Source: Chryseobacterium sp. ISL-6
GTDB taxonomy: Bacteria; Bacteroidota; Bacteroidia; Flavobacteriales; Weeksellaceae
Assembly (NCBI RefSeq): GCF_018613715.1
Contig: NZ_JAGGPT010000005.1
Location: 1-64,000 of the forward strand
Length of the DNA stretch: 64,000 nucleotides
Direction: 5' to 3'
The notes under the pieces are model-generated. The model did not search any database. It worked only from the letters and a program-made list of their open reading frames with translations, and was not told the DNA's origin. Positions within the stretch are counted from its first letter, which is position 1, and each line of letters begins with the position of its first letter. Made by a program: the position numbers and the translations under genes. Of the stretch, positions 55,630-63,819 are shown in pieces.

Positions 55630-56139
55630 ATGAAAAAGACGTTATCAATTATCGCTTTGTCTATTATAGGCTTTGGTTTAGTTTCTTGTAAAAAAGAAAA
55701 CAAAGAAGTTAAAGGTGCTGAATCTATAGCAGCAGATTCTGCCGCTGTAACTACAGCTCCTGCTGACTCTGCAACAGCTCCTGTAGCTGGAGAAACTGCA
55801 GCAGCTCCGGTAAAGTCTGACCAGCCATCTACATCAATTGCTCTATCAGAAAGTAATTTTGATTTTGGAAAGATCAAAAAAGGAGATAAAGTTCAGCATG
55901 TATATGAAGTTACTAATACCGGAAAAAATCCATTGGTAATTTCTGAAGTTAAACCTGGATGCGGATGTACTGCTCCTGATTTTACTAAAGAGCCTATCTT
56001 ACCTGGAAAAAAAGGAAAAATTACATTACACTTTGATTCTTCAAACTTCGATGGAAACGTTCAGAAATATGCTGATGTATATGCTAACGTAGAAAAAGCT
56101 CCAATTAAATTAACATTCACAGCGAATATTCAACCATAA
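55630..56139 (+). CDS. DUF1573 lipoprotein
   Basis: The 169-residue protein has a lipobox (IIGFGLVSCKKE, lipid Cys at 20) and an Ala/Pro/Ser-rich linker (about 30-75). One DUF1573 Ig-like domain follows: ESNFDFGKIKKGDKVQHVYEV, NTGKNPLVISEVKPGCGCTAP (the GCGCT signature) and LPGKKGKITLHFDSS. Function unknown. The nusB-DUF1573-yajC order is common in flavobacteria. It starts one base after the nusB stop. Confidence 0.93.
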   Translation: MKKTLSIIALSIIGFGLVSCKKENKEVKGAESIAADSAAVTTAPADSATAPVAGETAAAPVKSDQPSTSIALSESNFDFGKIKKGDKVQHVYEVTNTGKNPLVISEVKPGCGCTAPDFTKEPILPGKKGKITLHFDSSNFDGNVQKYADVYANVEKAPIKLTFTANIQP

Positions 56140-56143
56140 TAAA

Positions 56144-56521
56144 ATGAATACGTTAACCATATTTTTACAAGCACAGCCACAAGGTGGAGGATCTTCTATG
56201 ATGCTGATCATGATGGGTGTGATGTTTGTCGGTTTTTATTTCTTAATGATAAGACCACAAATGAGAAAACAAAAGCAGGAAAAAAGCTTTCAGGAGAATC
56301 TGAAAGTAGGAAGTAGGGTAGTTCTTACTTCTGGTCTTCATGGAAGAATTGCTCAAATTCAGGATGATGGTTTTGTTATTGAAACATTATCAGGAAAATT
56401 AAAATTCGAAAAAGCAGCAGTATCAAGAGAATTTACTGATACTCGTTTTGGAGAAAAAGCAACAAAAGCAGCTGAAAAAACTGCTGAGAAAAAAGAAGTA
56501 ATTGAAACTGAAAAGAAATAA
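56144..56521 (+). CDS. yajC: Preprotein translocase auxiliary subunit YajC
   Basis: YajC associates with SecDF and the SecYEG translocon in the inner membrane. The 125-residue protein has one TM helix (about 20-36: MMLIMMGVMFVGFYFLMIRPQMRKQ) with the conserved IRPQ turn. The cytoplasmic domain is SRVVLTSGLHGRIAQIQDDGFVIET, followed by a Lys/Glu/Ala tail. It ends the operon before an unusually GC-rich terminator. Confidence 0.95.
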   Translation: MNTLTIFLQAQPQGGGSSMMLIMMGVMFVGFYFLMIRPQMRKQKQEKSFQENLKVGSRVVLTSGLHGRIAQIQDDGFVIETLSGKLKFEKAAVSREFTDTRFGEKATKAAEKTAEKKEVIETEKK

Positions 56522-56543
56522 TTTTTAGTTTAAATCGTATAGT

Positions 56544-56583
56544 ATCGGCGCGGTGAACTTTGTTCACCGCGCCGATTTTTTTA
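56544..56583 (+). terminator. GC-rich terminator of the nusB-DUF1573-yajC operon
   Basis: A 14-bp perfect stem (ATCGGCGCGGTGAA / TTCACCGCGCCGAT, loop CTTTG) followed by seven T residues. Its high GC content stands out against the AT-rich surroundings. Confidence 0.92.
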
Positions 56584-56616
56584 TACCAGTTTGAATAGCT
56601 AATAAATATTTGATTA

Positions 56617-56647
56617 TTTGACTTATCTATGGTTTAATCTATCTTTG
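56617..56647 (+). promoter_or_regulatory. Promoter of the SDR gene, next to its start codon
   Basis: TTTG (56617-56620), 19 bases, TATCTTTG (56640-56647): a perfect consensus. The ATG follows four bases later, so the transcript should begin at or within a few bases of the start codon. Confidence 0.8.
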
Positions 56648-56651
56648 CTTG

Positions 56652-57386
56652 ATGAATCAAAATACAAATAAAACTGTTCTTATTTTAGGTGCTAATTCTG
56701 ATGTTGCTAAGCAGGCAGGTAGACAATACTTGCAGAAGGGATTTTCTGTTATTGCAGCATCGCGAAATACGGAATCCTTGGAGAGTTTTGTAAGAGATAA
56801 TGATTTAGATGTTTCAAGAATAAAGGTTTTATATTTTGATGCAGCTGATTTTGATTCTCATCAGAAGTTTTATAATGACCTTCCTGTAAAACCTGATATT
56901 GTGGTTTATGCCGCAGGTTTTTTAGTTGATAATCAAAAAGCTTTACGAGATTTCAAAGGAACTTACCAGATGATGCAGGTGAATTATATGGGTGGAGTCT
57001 CTATCCTTAATATTATAGCCATGGATGAAAGTAATAAAAGATTGGAAAGAATTGTTGGACTTTCTTCACTTTCAGGGGTAAGAGGAAGAAAGAGTAATTT
57101 TATTTATGGAAGCACAAAATCTGCATTCACACAATATTTAGCGGGGCTAAGACAAGAACTGTCTTCCAGAAAAGTCATTGTTAATGCTTTAGTGATTGGC
57201 TATATCAGAACTAAAATGAATGAAGGTCTGGAGCTTAATGATTCTTTAATGATGGAACCCGACTATGTAGCAAAGTTCATTGTTCATGCAGGTAATTCTT
57301 TTACCATTGTACCTAATCTTAAATGGAAGATAATTTATAATATTTTGAAAGTTTTACCTGAAAGTCTTGTTGCTAAATTGCCGTAA
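56652..57386 (+). CDS. Short-chain dehydrogenase/reductase
   Basis: The 244-residue Rossmann-fold oxidoreductase has the cofactor loop TVLILGANSDVAKQAGRQ and the NAD(P) adenine pocket VIAASRN. It has the catalytic Ser and Tyr-x-x-x-Lys: GLSSLSGVRG and YGSTKSAF. It fits the DltE/short 'atypical' SDRs seen next to decaprenyl-type epimerases, but the substrate is unknown. I use the ATG at 56652; a TTG three bases earlier is also possible. No later Met precedes the Rossmann loop, so the start cannot be far downstream. Confidence 0.88.
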   Translation: MNQNTNKTVLILGANSDVAKQAGRQYLQKGFSVIAASRNTESLESFVRDNDLDVSRIKVLYFDAADFDSHQKFYNDLPVKPDIVVYAAGFLVDNQKALRDFKGTYQMMQVNYMGGVSILNIIAMDESNKRLERIVGLSSLSGVRGRKSNFIYGSTKSAFTQYLAGLRQELSSRKVIVNALVIGYIRTKMNEGLELNDSLMMEPDYVAKFIVHAGNSFTIVPNLKWKIIYNILKVLPESLVAKLP

Positions 57387-57753
57387 TTTTTTTCATTTAA
57401 TTTTTATTTTTGATAATTTATTTTCATGAAATAGAATAAATAGATTTATTTGTTGTTTTTGTGCTTATAGGTTTTCCAAAAGGCAGACTTCATAGAAATT
57501 GTGGATTACTTTTTTTTTCAGTATTTTTAAAATTCTAATTACTTCTTTTTACAAGATTCAATTTCAAAAATGATCATTGATTAAGCCTGAAACAGGGCTA
57601 TTTTGCTATCCAATTTATTTTTTTACTATAATATGTACTTTAAACCAAAGGTTTAGAGTTTGTTGTTTTTTGGATGCAGGTTATTTTTCAAAATTAATTA
57701 CAAAATGAGAGTAAATAAACGGGTAAAATATCAAAAATTAAATAAATACAAAG
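57387..57753. other. 367-base intergenic region
   Basis: No ORF or RNA gene is seen. Two weak inverted repeats lie in it: AGCCTG-AAA-CAGGGCT near 57585-57600, a possible SDR terminator, and CTTTAAACC-AAA-GGTTTAGAG at 57638-57658. The sequence is very AT-rich. Confidence 0.5.
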
Positions 57754-58599
57754 ATGGACGATCTAAAATTGAATAACATTCAGCAACATTGGGATACCTT
57801 TATGGCTTCAGCTATTGCATGGGCTCCAAAGATTATTACAGCAGTAATCTCTGCGTTCTTGATATATCTCATCGGATCATGGATCATAAGGATGATAAAG
57901 AAATTAGTTGAAAAAGCCTTTAAAAGGCGCAATATGGAGCCGTCCTTACAGCTTTTTCTTTTGAATATTATTAATTGGAGTCTCAATATTTTGCTCTTTA
58001 TCGTTGTCGTAACTCAATTGGGGGTACAGACCTCTGCATTTGTTGCAATGATAGGTGCTGCCGGTTTGGCGGTGGGATTGGCATTACAAGGTTCACTGAC
58101 CAATTTTGCAGGTGGGATACTTATCTTATTATTGAAACCATTTAAGATCGGAGATTTTATTTCCACAAGTTCGGGAGTTTCAGGAACGGTAAATGCAATT
58201 GATGTTTTCCACACAAGATTAATTACTCCACAAAATCAATTAATCGTAATACCTAATGGCGAAATTTCAAATAAAAGTATTACGAATTACACACAGCTAG
58301 GAACACGTAAAACATGGTTCGACATAGGAGTTTCTTATAACGCCGATTTAAAACAGGCAAAGGAAATACTACTGGAGGTGATAAAGAATAACGAATATGC
58401 ACTTAAAGAACCAGTCCCACAAGTGGTCGTAACTGAACTTGGAGATAGTGCAGTTAATTTATCTATAAGAGTAGCGACTACCAATGAAAATTTCTGGGCG
58501 ATGAACGAAGAGTTAATGATAACCTGTAAAGCAGCTCTTGATCAAGCTGGAATTGAAATTCCTTTTCCACAACGAGATGTACATCTTTATAATAAGTAA
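57754..58599 (+). CDS. Small-conductance mechanosensitive channel (MscS family)
   Basis: MscS channels open under membrane tension to release solutes after osmotic down-shock. The 281-residue protein has three TM helices (about 20-45, 65-88 and 95-125). The third carries the glycine/alanine pore packing GAAGLAVGLALQGSLTNFAGG, followed by the beta domain (FKIGDFISTSSGVSGTVNAID) and the cytoplasmic cage. Length is near E. coli MscS (286). It is monocistronic, with a terminator after it. Confidence 0.95.
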   Translation: MDDLKLNNIQQHWDTFMASAIAWAPKIITAVISAFLIYLIGSWIIRMIKKLVEKAFKRRNMEPSLQLFLLNIINWSLNILLFIVVVTQLGVQTSAFVAMIGAAGLAVGLALQGSLTNFAGGILILLLKPFKIGDFISTSSGVSGTVNAIDVFHTRLITPQNQLIVIPNGEISNKSITNYTQLGTRKTWFDIGVSYNADLKQAKEILLEVIKNNEYALKEPVPQVVVTELGDSAVNLSIRVATTNENFWAMNEELMITCKAALDQAGIEIPFPQRDVHLYNK

Positions 58600-58619
58600 C
58601 GGTTATAAATAAAAATAGT

Positions 58620-58658
58620 AAAAATTCCTGCATTAATTATAAATGCAGGAATTTTTTT
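58620..58658 (+). terminator. Terminator of the MscS gene
   Basis: Perfect 14-bp stem AAAATTCCTGCATT / AATGCAGGAATTTT followed by TTTAT. T runs lie on both strands, so it can also serve the convergent ligD. Confidence 0.85.
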
Positions 58659-58702
58659 ATTACCATGGCTTGAATGCTGAAATGATCCTCATCAGTCAAA
58701 GC

Positions 58703-60586
58703 TTACTTAAGATTCTGTAACAACTCCAATGCTTTCATCATATCAATTCCTTTTCCCAATACAGATTTAAATAAATCTCCTTTTTCTTTAATTCTTTCTA
58801 AAGCATTATGAATAGTAAAATCTGTTGGTTTTAATCCTGGCTTTACCTCATCCCATTCTAAAGGCATAGAAACAGAAGCTCCTTCCTTAGGCCTTAAGCT
58901 GTAGGCACTCGCCAATGTCTGACCTGTTCTGTTTTGAAGATAATCGAGATAAATTTTCTTATCATCTCTTTTTTGTAAGTTTCTTTCTAATGTAGTTGTT
59001 TTAGGTAGCTTTTCATTAACTTGTTTCATCACGATATGAGCGAAGTCTTTCACCTGGTCAAAATCGTATTTACCACCCATTGGAATGTAGATATGAATTC
59101 CGGTACTTCCGGAAGTTTTACAGTAGCCTTTAATTTTAATTGAATTTAAAACTTCATTCACCTGTAATGCCGCCTCAATCACATCATCAAAACTATTTTT
59201 CTTAGAAGGGTCAAGATCCAAAACCAAATAATCTGGATGTTCCAGATCAGGAAGCGAACTGTTCCATGGATTGAGATCGATACAGCCTAAATTATTAAGA
59301 TAGGCTAAGGTGGCTTTATCATTACAGTAAATATAATCAATGTACTTATCATTGGACTCTGAATAAACTTGAGTGGTTTTTATCCAATCAGGTATATTAT
59401 CACTGGCATCTTTTTGATAAAAACCCTGGGCTTCAATTCCATTTGGAAAGCGGTTTAAGGAAAGTGGACGGTTCCTTAAATGCGGAAGTATATATTCAGC
59501 TACCGATTGATAATATTCAATAACATTCCCTTTTGTAATACCATCTTTTGGAAAATAGATTTTATCCTGATTGGTCAACTTTACAGAATGTCGGTTTAAC
59601 GTTATTTCCTTTTCAGAATGTGGCGCTTTTTTGGGAGAAGAGGTTGTAGCTTTCATTTCTTTAGGTTTTTCGTTAGTTTGGATATTAGTATTTGTCGAAC
59701 CTTTTATTTCTTCGGGATCTTTATCCTCACGGATCGCAATAAAAACGGGATGCCGGAAAATACCATCTTTTGTAATTTCTGAAAATTTAATTTCACAAAC
59801 CAATTCGGGCTTTATCCATGTTACAGGCATATTGGTTTTAGGAACAGTTTCAAATGGAGATTTCTTTATAATTAATTTTTTCAATCTCTCATGAAGCTGG
59901 TTTAAAGATTCTTTATTAAATCCTGTTCCTGTATGACCGGAATAAATCAATTTCCCATTACTATATTTTCCTAAGATCAATGCTCCAAATCCTTTTCTTG
60001 AGCCCCTCGGTTCCGTAAATCCACAGATAATGGCTTCTTCAGTATCCGTAAATTTTATTTTGAGCCAATCCGTGGTTCTATGGTTTTCAATATAGTTGCT
60101 GTTTGCTTTCTTTGCGATCATCCCCTCAAGCTTCATTTTTTTCATCTGATTGAAAAAGTCAATTCCTTTTTCGGGAATGTGGTCGCAATATTTAATAACT
60201 TCAGTCTCAATCAAGGCCTCTTTTAAAAGTTCCTTTCTTTGCAATAATGGGATATCTTCTGTAGAATGACCATTGAGCCAGAGAAGGTCAAAAACTTGGT
60301 AAACCAAAGCAAGGTTAGGATTATCTCCGATCTGTTGTAGCAAATGGAAGCTGGGCTTTCCGTTTTCGTCATAAGCTACAATTTCTCCGTCCAGAATCAT
60401 CTTATGTTTTTGCGAATCGAAATCTCTTGAAACCTTTTGAAATTTATCCAGGAAAGAAATGCCATTTCTGGAATAAAACAGAGGCGTATCATTACTAACA
60501 TCAGCAATAGCCCTATAGCCATCCCATTTTATCTCGAAGATCCAATCTTTATCATCAAACGCTTTTTCAAAGGACTTTGCAAGCAT
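58703..60586 (-). CDS. ligD: LigD ligase and polymerase domains (downstream part of a frameshifted ligD)
   Basis: The 627-residue frame holds the ATP-dependent ligase domain (adenylated lysine K20 in EIKWDGYRA, then VEIGTF-type motifs and FTEPRGSRKGFGALILGKY) and the C-terminal primase/polymerase domain. In the latter, the metal pair is in YLVLDLDPSKK and the triphosphate site is in KTSGSTGIHIYIP. The ATG at 60586 lies inside the conserved 'PMLA' start of the ligase domain. The same frame stays open upstream for 34 codons, back to an A9 run at 60687-60695 within the phosphoesterase gene. LigD seals and fills DNA ends in Ku-dependent repair. Confidence 0.93.
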   Translation of the reverse strand: MLAKSFEKAFDDKDWIFEIKWDGYRAIADVSNDTPLFYSRNGISFLDKFQKVSRDFDSQKHKMILDGEIVAYDENGKPSFHLLQQIGDNPNLALVYQVFDLLWLNGHSTEDIPLLQRKELLKEALIETEVIKYCDHIPEKGIDFFNQMKKMKLEGMIAKKANSNYIENHRTTDWLKIKFTDTEEAIICGFTEPRGSRKGFGALILGKYSNGKLIYSGHTGTGFNKESLNQLHERLKKLIIKKSPFETVPKTNMPVTWIKPELVCEIKFSEITKDGIFRHPVFIAIREDKDPEEIKGSTNTNIQTNEKPKEMKATTSSPKKAPHSEKEITLNRHSVKLTNQDKIYFPKDGITKGNVIEYYQSVAEYILPHLRNRPLSLNRFPNGIEAQGFYQKDASDNIPDWIKTTQVYSESNDKYIDYIYCNDKATLAYLNNLGCIDLNPWNSSLPDLEHPDYLVLDLDPSKKNSFDDVIEAALQVNEVLNSIKIKGYCKTSGSTGIHIYIPMGGKYDFDQVKDFAHIVMKQVNEKLPKTTTLERNLQKRDDKKIYLDYLQNRTGQTLASAYSLRPKEGASVSMPLEWDEVKPGLKPTDFTIHNALERIKEKGDLFKSVLGKGIDMMKALELLQNLK

Positions 60587-60657
60587 TGGCCTGATGAAAT
60601 TTTTAAGTTTTTTTTCGTTGGTTAGAGCATTAAAGTTTCTGAATCTTGGCTGAGTCG

Positions 60658-61260
60658 TTATGATTTCTTTCTGCTGCTTTTTAGGCTTTTTTTTTCCTCT
60701 AAAAATTTGGTGACTAAAGATTTTGCAGAAGTGTTTTCTTCAGCATCATAATTTGTTTCTGCATATTCATCTTTGTGTTTTATGAGCAACCAGGAATTGC
60801 CTTCAGTGTTTTTCATTTTAACCAAAGCAAATTCACCTTTCAATTTTTTACCGTGGAGAATAAATTTTAATGATCCGGCGTGTAATTCCTTTAACAGTTC
60901 TTTCTCATCGGAAAGCTTGTTGTTTTCTTCCAGTGGTTCGTAAGTGCCACTGTCCCAAACCTCAACCTGGCCGGCTCCATAGTTGCCTTCAGGAATATTC
61001 CCTTCAAAATCTTTATAATCGTATGGATGATCTTCCACCATCATGGCAAGACGTTTATCTTTAGGGTCTAATGATGGACCCTTTGGAACGGCCCAGCTTT
61101 TAAGGACACCTTCCATCTCTAATCGAAAATCATAATGGAGATGTGATGCCGCATGTCTCTGAACTACAAAAATAAGTTGATCCTTACTCTTCTTAGTTTT
61201 CCCTTTTGGTTCACTGGTTTCGTTGAATTTCCGTTTTTCGTTATAATCTTTAAGAGCCAT
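60658..61260 (-). CDS. ligD: LigD 3'-phosphoesterase domain (upstream part of a frameshifted ligD)
   Basis: The 200-residue frame encodes the LigD phosphoesterase module, which trims 3'-ribonucleotides and 3'-phosphates. Catalytic and manganese residues are in QRHAASHLHYDFRLE (H36, H40, H42, D44, R46) and EDHPYDY (H78). EGNIPEGNYGAGQVEVWD follows, as in known LigD proteins. It ends LEEKKSLKSSRKKS after reading A9 at 60687-60695 in frame 0. A -1 shift there joins it to the ligase frame and gives 852 residues. Its start overlaps the Ku stop (TAATG). Confidence 0.92.
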   Translation of the reverse strand: MALKDYNEKRKFNETSEPKGKTKKSKDQLIFVVQRHAASHLHYDFRLEMEGVLKSWAVPKGPSLDPKDKRLAMMVEDHPYDYKDFEGNIPEGNYGAGQVEVWDSGTYEPLEENNKLSDEKELLKELHAGSLKFILHGKKLKGEFALVKMKNTEGNSWLLIKHKDEYAETNYDAEENTSAKSLVTKFLEEKKSLKSSRKKS

Positions 61261-62045
61261 TACGATGCATTTTTGGATTTAGAACTTTGTAAACTGGCTT
61301 TCAATTGTGCCATTAAGTCAATGACTTTACCTTCTTTTGTCGGCTCTGCCTTTTGGGCTTTTACACTCTTACCCTTCGCTTTCTGTTTGATGATTTTCAT
61401 TAATGCTTCTGAATAGGTATCCTTATACACAGTAGGATCAAACTCCTGGGAAAGTTGTTCAATAAGACTTACTGCCATTTTTAATTCCGCAGGTTTTGGA
61501 GCTTTCTTAGGTGGAATCTTTAAGTCTTTATAATCCCTTATTTCCTGATTAAAGCGTAATCTGTTAAGAATTAAAACCTCTTCATTATAGGGTCGAATCA
61601 TTCCGATAGCCTCACTTTCACGAAGAACAAAAGTTCCTATACCGACCATTTTAGTTTCTGTTAAAGCTTTCATTAGAAGGCGGTAAGCGTTTTCTCCGTT
61701 TTTCTGAGGTTCCAAAAAATAAGGATTTTCAAAATAAACGCTGTCTACTTCCACTTCTTTTACGAACTGATCAATAGAAAGTATCTTACTCTTTTCGGGA
61801 CTTGCTGCTTCGTAATCTTTATCGTCAAGAACAATGTATCTGTCATCCATGAGATAAGCTTTTACGATGTTTTCCCATTTCACTTCTTTACCTGATTTTT
61901 CATTGACTCTTTTAAACTTGATATTTGAAAAATCAGATTTATCAAGCATATCCAGATCCAACTTACTTGTTTCGGTTGCGGAATAAATCTTTACAGGGAT
62001 ATTGACTAAACCAAAGCCAATGGCACCATTCCAAATTGCTTTCAT
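61260..62045 (-). CDS. ku: Ku DNA end-binding protein
   Basis: Bacterial Ku is a homodimer that threads onto double-strand DNA ends and recruits LigD. The 261-residue protein has MKAIWNGAIGFGLVNIPVKIYSA at the start, the central bridge region with VKAYLMDDRYIVLDDKDYE, and GIGTFVLRESEAIGMIRPY. The C-terminus is Lys/Ala-rich, as in Ku proteins that bind DNA and LigD. The ligD start codon overlaps its stop, which couples their translation. Confidence 0.96.
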   Translation of the reverse strand: MKAIWNGAIGFGLVNIPVKIYSATETSKLDLDMLDKSDFSNIKFKRVNEKSGKEVKWENIVKAYLMDDRYIVLDDKDYEAASPEKSKILSIDQFVKEVEVDSVYFENPYFLEPQKNGENAYRLLMKALTETKMVGIGTFVLRESEAIGMIRPYNEEVLILNRLRFNQEIRDYKDLKIPPKKAPKPAELKMAVSLIEQLSQEFDPTVYKDTYSEALMKIIKQKAKGKSVKAQKAEPTKEGKVIDLMAQLKASLQSSKSKNAS

Positions 62046-62191
62046 TGTACTATGTTTACATAATAACGTACAATGATTGTGCCGAGTGAAAAATATTTAC
62101 TAAATGTATTATTTTGATTAATATTAAAAATACAGGATAAGCACACTAAATTATTATTTGTATTTTGGACCAAAATAAAATATAACCTATA

Positions 62192-62965
62192 ATGAAAACA
62201 ATTTTTACTTTTTTATTTGTACTTGGAGTAAATGTCTTTCTATCGGCACAGAAAGTCGATTACAAAAATAATATCATTACTGTGGATGGAAATAAGCTTG
62301 GAAAAGTCGAGGTACAGAAACAAAATTTTGGGCTTACCAAAAACTTTAACCTTTACTCAATGGAAGGCGAAAAACTGGTCATTGCAGTTCTCAGTACAGA
62401 GTTTGAAGGTGATAAAAATGACAATGCAAGTATGTACTATCGTTTCACTTTTTTACCTACCAATCAGGTTGGAATTTTCAAGTTATCAACGTTGGGGATG
62501 GAGAAAGGGTTTGTAAATTTAATCGGTAAAGGAGGAGTAATTGACGGGAATAGCTTAAATGCAGATAAAATTACAGAATTAATTGCTACAAAAGGAGTGA
62601 CACCCAGAACTGCCGTTAATTATAGTTTGGTATCACGTAATAAAAACTGGCCAATCGAGTTAAAGGAAACAAAGTCAATTGAACAGGGAGGAGAAACGAT
62701 TGGCTTTTTTACTTCTACAGGATATGTAAACGGTCAAGACTCGTACGAATTTTTTATTCCCGATGGAATTATGGTAGCTAAAATAAGTTTTGCAGGAGGA
62801 AACAATGCTCAGAATTTTGAATTATTTACAGCACGGGATAAAGTGCGGAAAGTGGTTTCTATTCCACAGAAAGATAAAGTGAATTCTCTTTCATCCGTTG
62901 TAGATCCTAATGCACTTACTCTTAAAAGAATTACGGCTTGGTTGGTACAGAATAATTATCTTTAA
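62192..62965 (+). CDS. Secreted protein of unknown function
   Basis: The 257-residue protein has a signal peptide (MKTIFTFLFVLGVNVFLSAQ). The mature protein looks beta-rich in the first half (NIITVDGNKLGKVEVQKQNF, LVIAVLSTEFEGDKND) and has a C-terminal segment ending ITAWLVQNNYL. No family is recognised. It is divergent from ku and is closed by a terminator. Its neighbours give no hint of function. Confidence 0.75.
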   Translation: MKTIFTFLFVLGVNVFLSAQKVDYKNNIITVDGNKLGKVEVQKQNFGLTKNFNLYSMEGEKLVIAVLSTEFEGDKNDNASMYYRFTFLPTNQVGIFKLSTLGMEKGFVNLIGKGGVIDGNSLNADKITELIATKGVTPRTAVNYSLVSRNKNWPIELKETKSIEQGGETIGFFTSTGYVNGQDSYEFFIPDGIMVAKISFAGGNNAQNFELFTARDKVRKVVSIPQKDKVNSLSSVVDPNALTLKRITAWLVQNNYL

Positions 62966-63005
62966 AAGCGAAAAAATTAATGATTTGAAATTCTAGATCA
63001 ATGAT

Positions 63006-63033
63006 AAAAAGCGGATATATTCTCCGCTTTTTA
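63006..63033 (+). terminator. Terminator of the 62192 gene
   Basis: Stem AAAAGCGGA / TCCGCTTTT with a seven-base loop, followed by TATA. Confidence 0.75.
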
Positions 63034-63111
63034 TATGCTTTAAAATCAGATTTATCATGTATAAATATATAATTGAGAGGTGTGATAGTAGCTGTTTAGT
63101 TTTATTACCAA

Positions 63112-63125
63112 TTGGCAATTGACAA
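63112..63125 (+). promoter_or_regulatory. FNR-type half-palindrome at the crp-like promoter
   Basis: TTGGC-AATT-GACAA, a 5-4-5 inverted repeat with one mismatch. It overlaps the -33 TTG of the regulator's own promoter, the geometry of autorepression. Confidence 0.5.
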
Positions 63126-63148
63126 TAATAAGTATTTGTATATCTTTA
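63119..63148 (+). promoter_or_regulatory. Promoter of the Crp/Fnr-type regulator gene
   Basis: TTG (63119-63121), 19 bases, TATCTTTA (63141-63148; consensus has G last), 20 bases before the ATG. Confidence 0.6.
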
Positions 63149-63167
63149 AAATTCGATTGATCAAAAC

Positions 63168-63737
63168 ATGAAAGAGCTATTTAATTACATCAGAAAATTT
63201 GGAACGCTTAGTGACAAAGAGGAAGAATTAATTGCTGGTGGAGTCAAAGAAGTGAACATTTCTAGAGGAGAACCATTTGTAGAAGCTGGTAAGATAAGCC
63301 AAAAGATTGCTTTTGTAAAAGAAGGGGTATTTCGATCATTGTATTATAACAAACAAGGAGATGACTTTACGAGGTACTTTATTTATGAAGGACGGTTTAT
63401 TGGAGATTTTCAAGGTTTTGCTGATCAGGTACCTTCTAATGAATATATCGAAGCTATAACCGATGGGGTATTATTAACACTTGATTTTGATTTTTTAAAA
63501 TCAATTGAAAAGGAAATTATTATTTGGCCTGTTTTAATTGCTAAGCTACATGCTTTTGTTGCTGAGAATAAGCTTAAGGTAGTAAGTACAATGCTCAACC
63601 TGGATGCTAAATCCCGATATCTTCATTTTCTCAGTCATTATCCTGGCCTGGCCAATCGTGTTCCACAAGCAATGTTGGCTTCTTATTTAGGAATTACTCC
63701 TTCTTCATTCAGTCGTATCCGGAAAAATATATTATAG
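63168..63737 (+). CDS. Crp/Fnr-family transcription regulator
   Basis: The 189-residue protein has a cyclic-nucleotide-binding-type beta-barrel at about 20-115 (GEPFVEAGKISQKIAFVKEGVFRSLYYN) and a dimer helix. The DNA-binding domain is a short C-terminal helix-turn-helix (QAMLASYLGITPSSFSRIRKNI). It has no FNR-type cysteine cluster. The ligand is unknown. Two similar palindromes lie nearby, one at its own promoter and one at the purA-like promoter, so it probably regulates both. Confidence 0.9.
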   Translation: MKELFNYIRKFGTLSDKEEELIAGGVKEVNISRGEPFVEAGKISQKIAFVKEGVFRSLYYNKQGDDFTRYFIYEGRFIGDFQGFADQVPSNEYIEAITDGVLLTLDFDFLKSIEKEIIIWPVLIAKLHAFVAENKLKVVSTMLNLDAKSRYLHFLSHYPGLANRVPQAMLASYLGITPSSFSRIRKNIL

Positions 63738-63747
63738 AAATCCTTTC

Positions 63748-63761
63748 TTGTCAAATGACAA
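63748..63761 (+). promoter_or_regulatory. Perfect FNR-type palindrome upstream of the purA-like promoter
   Basis: TTGTC-AAAT-GACAA, a perfect 5-4-5 inverted repeat. Its centre is about 41.5 bases before the predicted transcript start, the class II activator position. Confidence 0.6.
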
Positions 63762-63791
63762 TTGCCCCGCTATTCATATATGATAGCTTTG
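63762..63791 (+). promoter_or_regulatory. Promoter of the purA-like gene
   Basis: TTG (63762-63764), 19 bases, TAGCTTTG (63784-63791), 28 bases before the ATG. Confidence 0.7.
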
Positions 63792-63819
63792 TCATATACA
63801 AAAACGATAAATTATAGAT

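Noticed and set aside
60658-61260. Stand-alone LigD phosphoesterase as a normal separate gene
   Set aside because: Separate PE proteins exist, but here the downstream ligase frame runs unbroken back into this gene at the A9 run, and its first ATG lies within the conserved ligase start. A broken or slipped single gene fits better.
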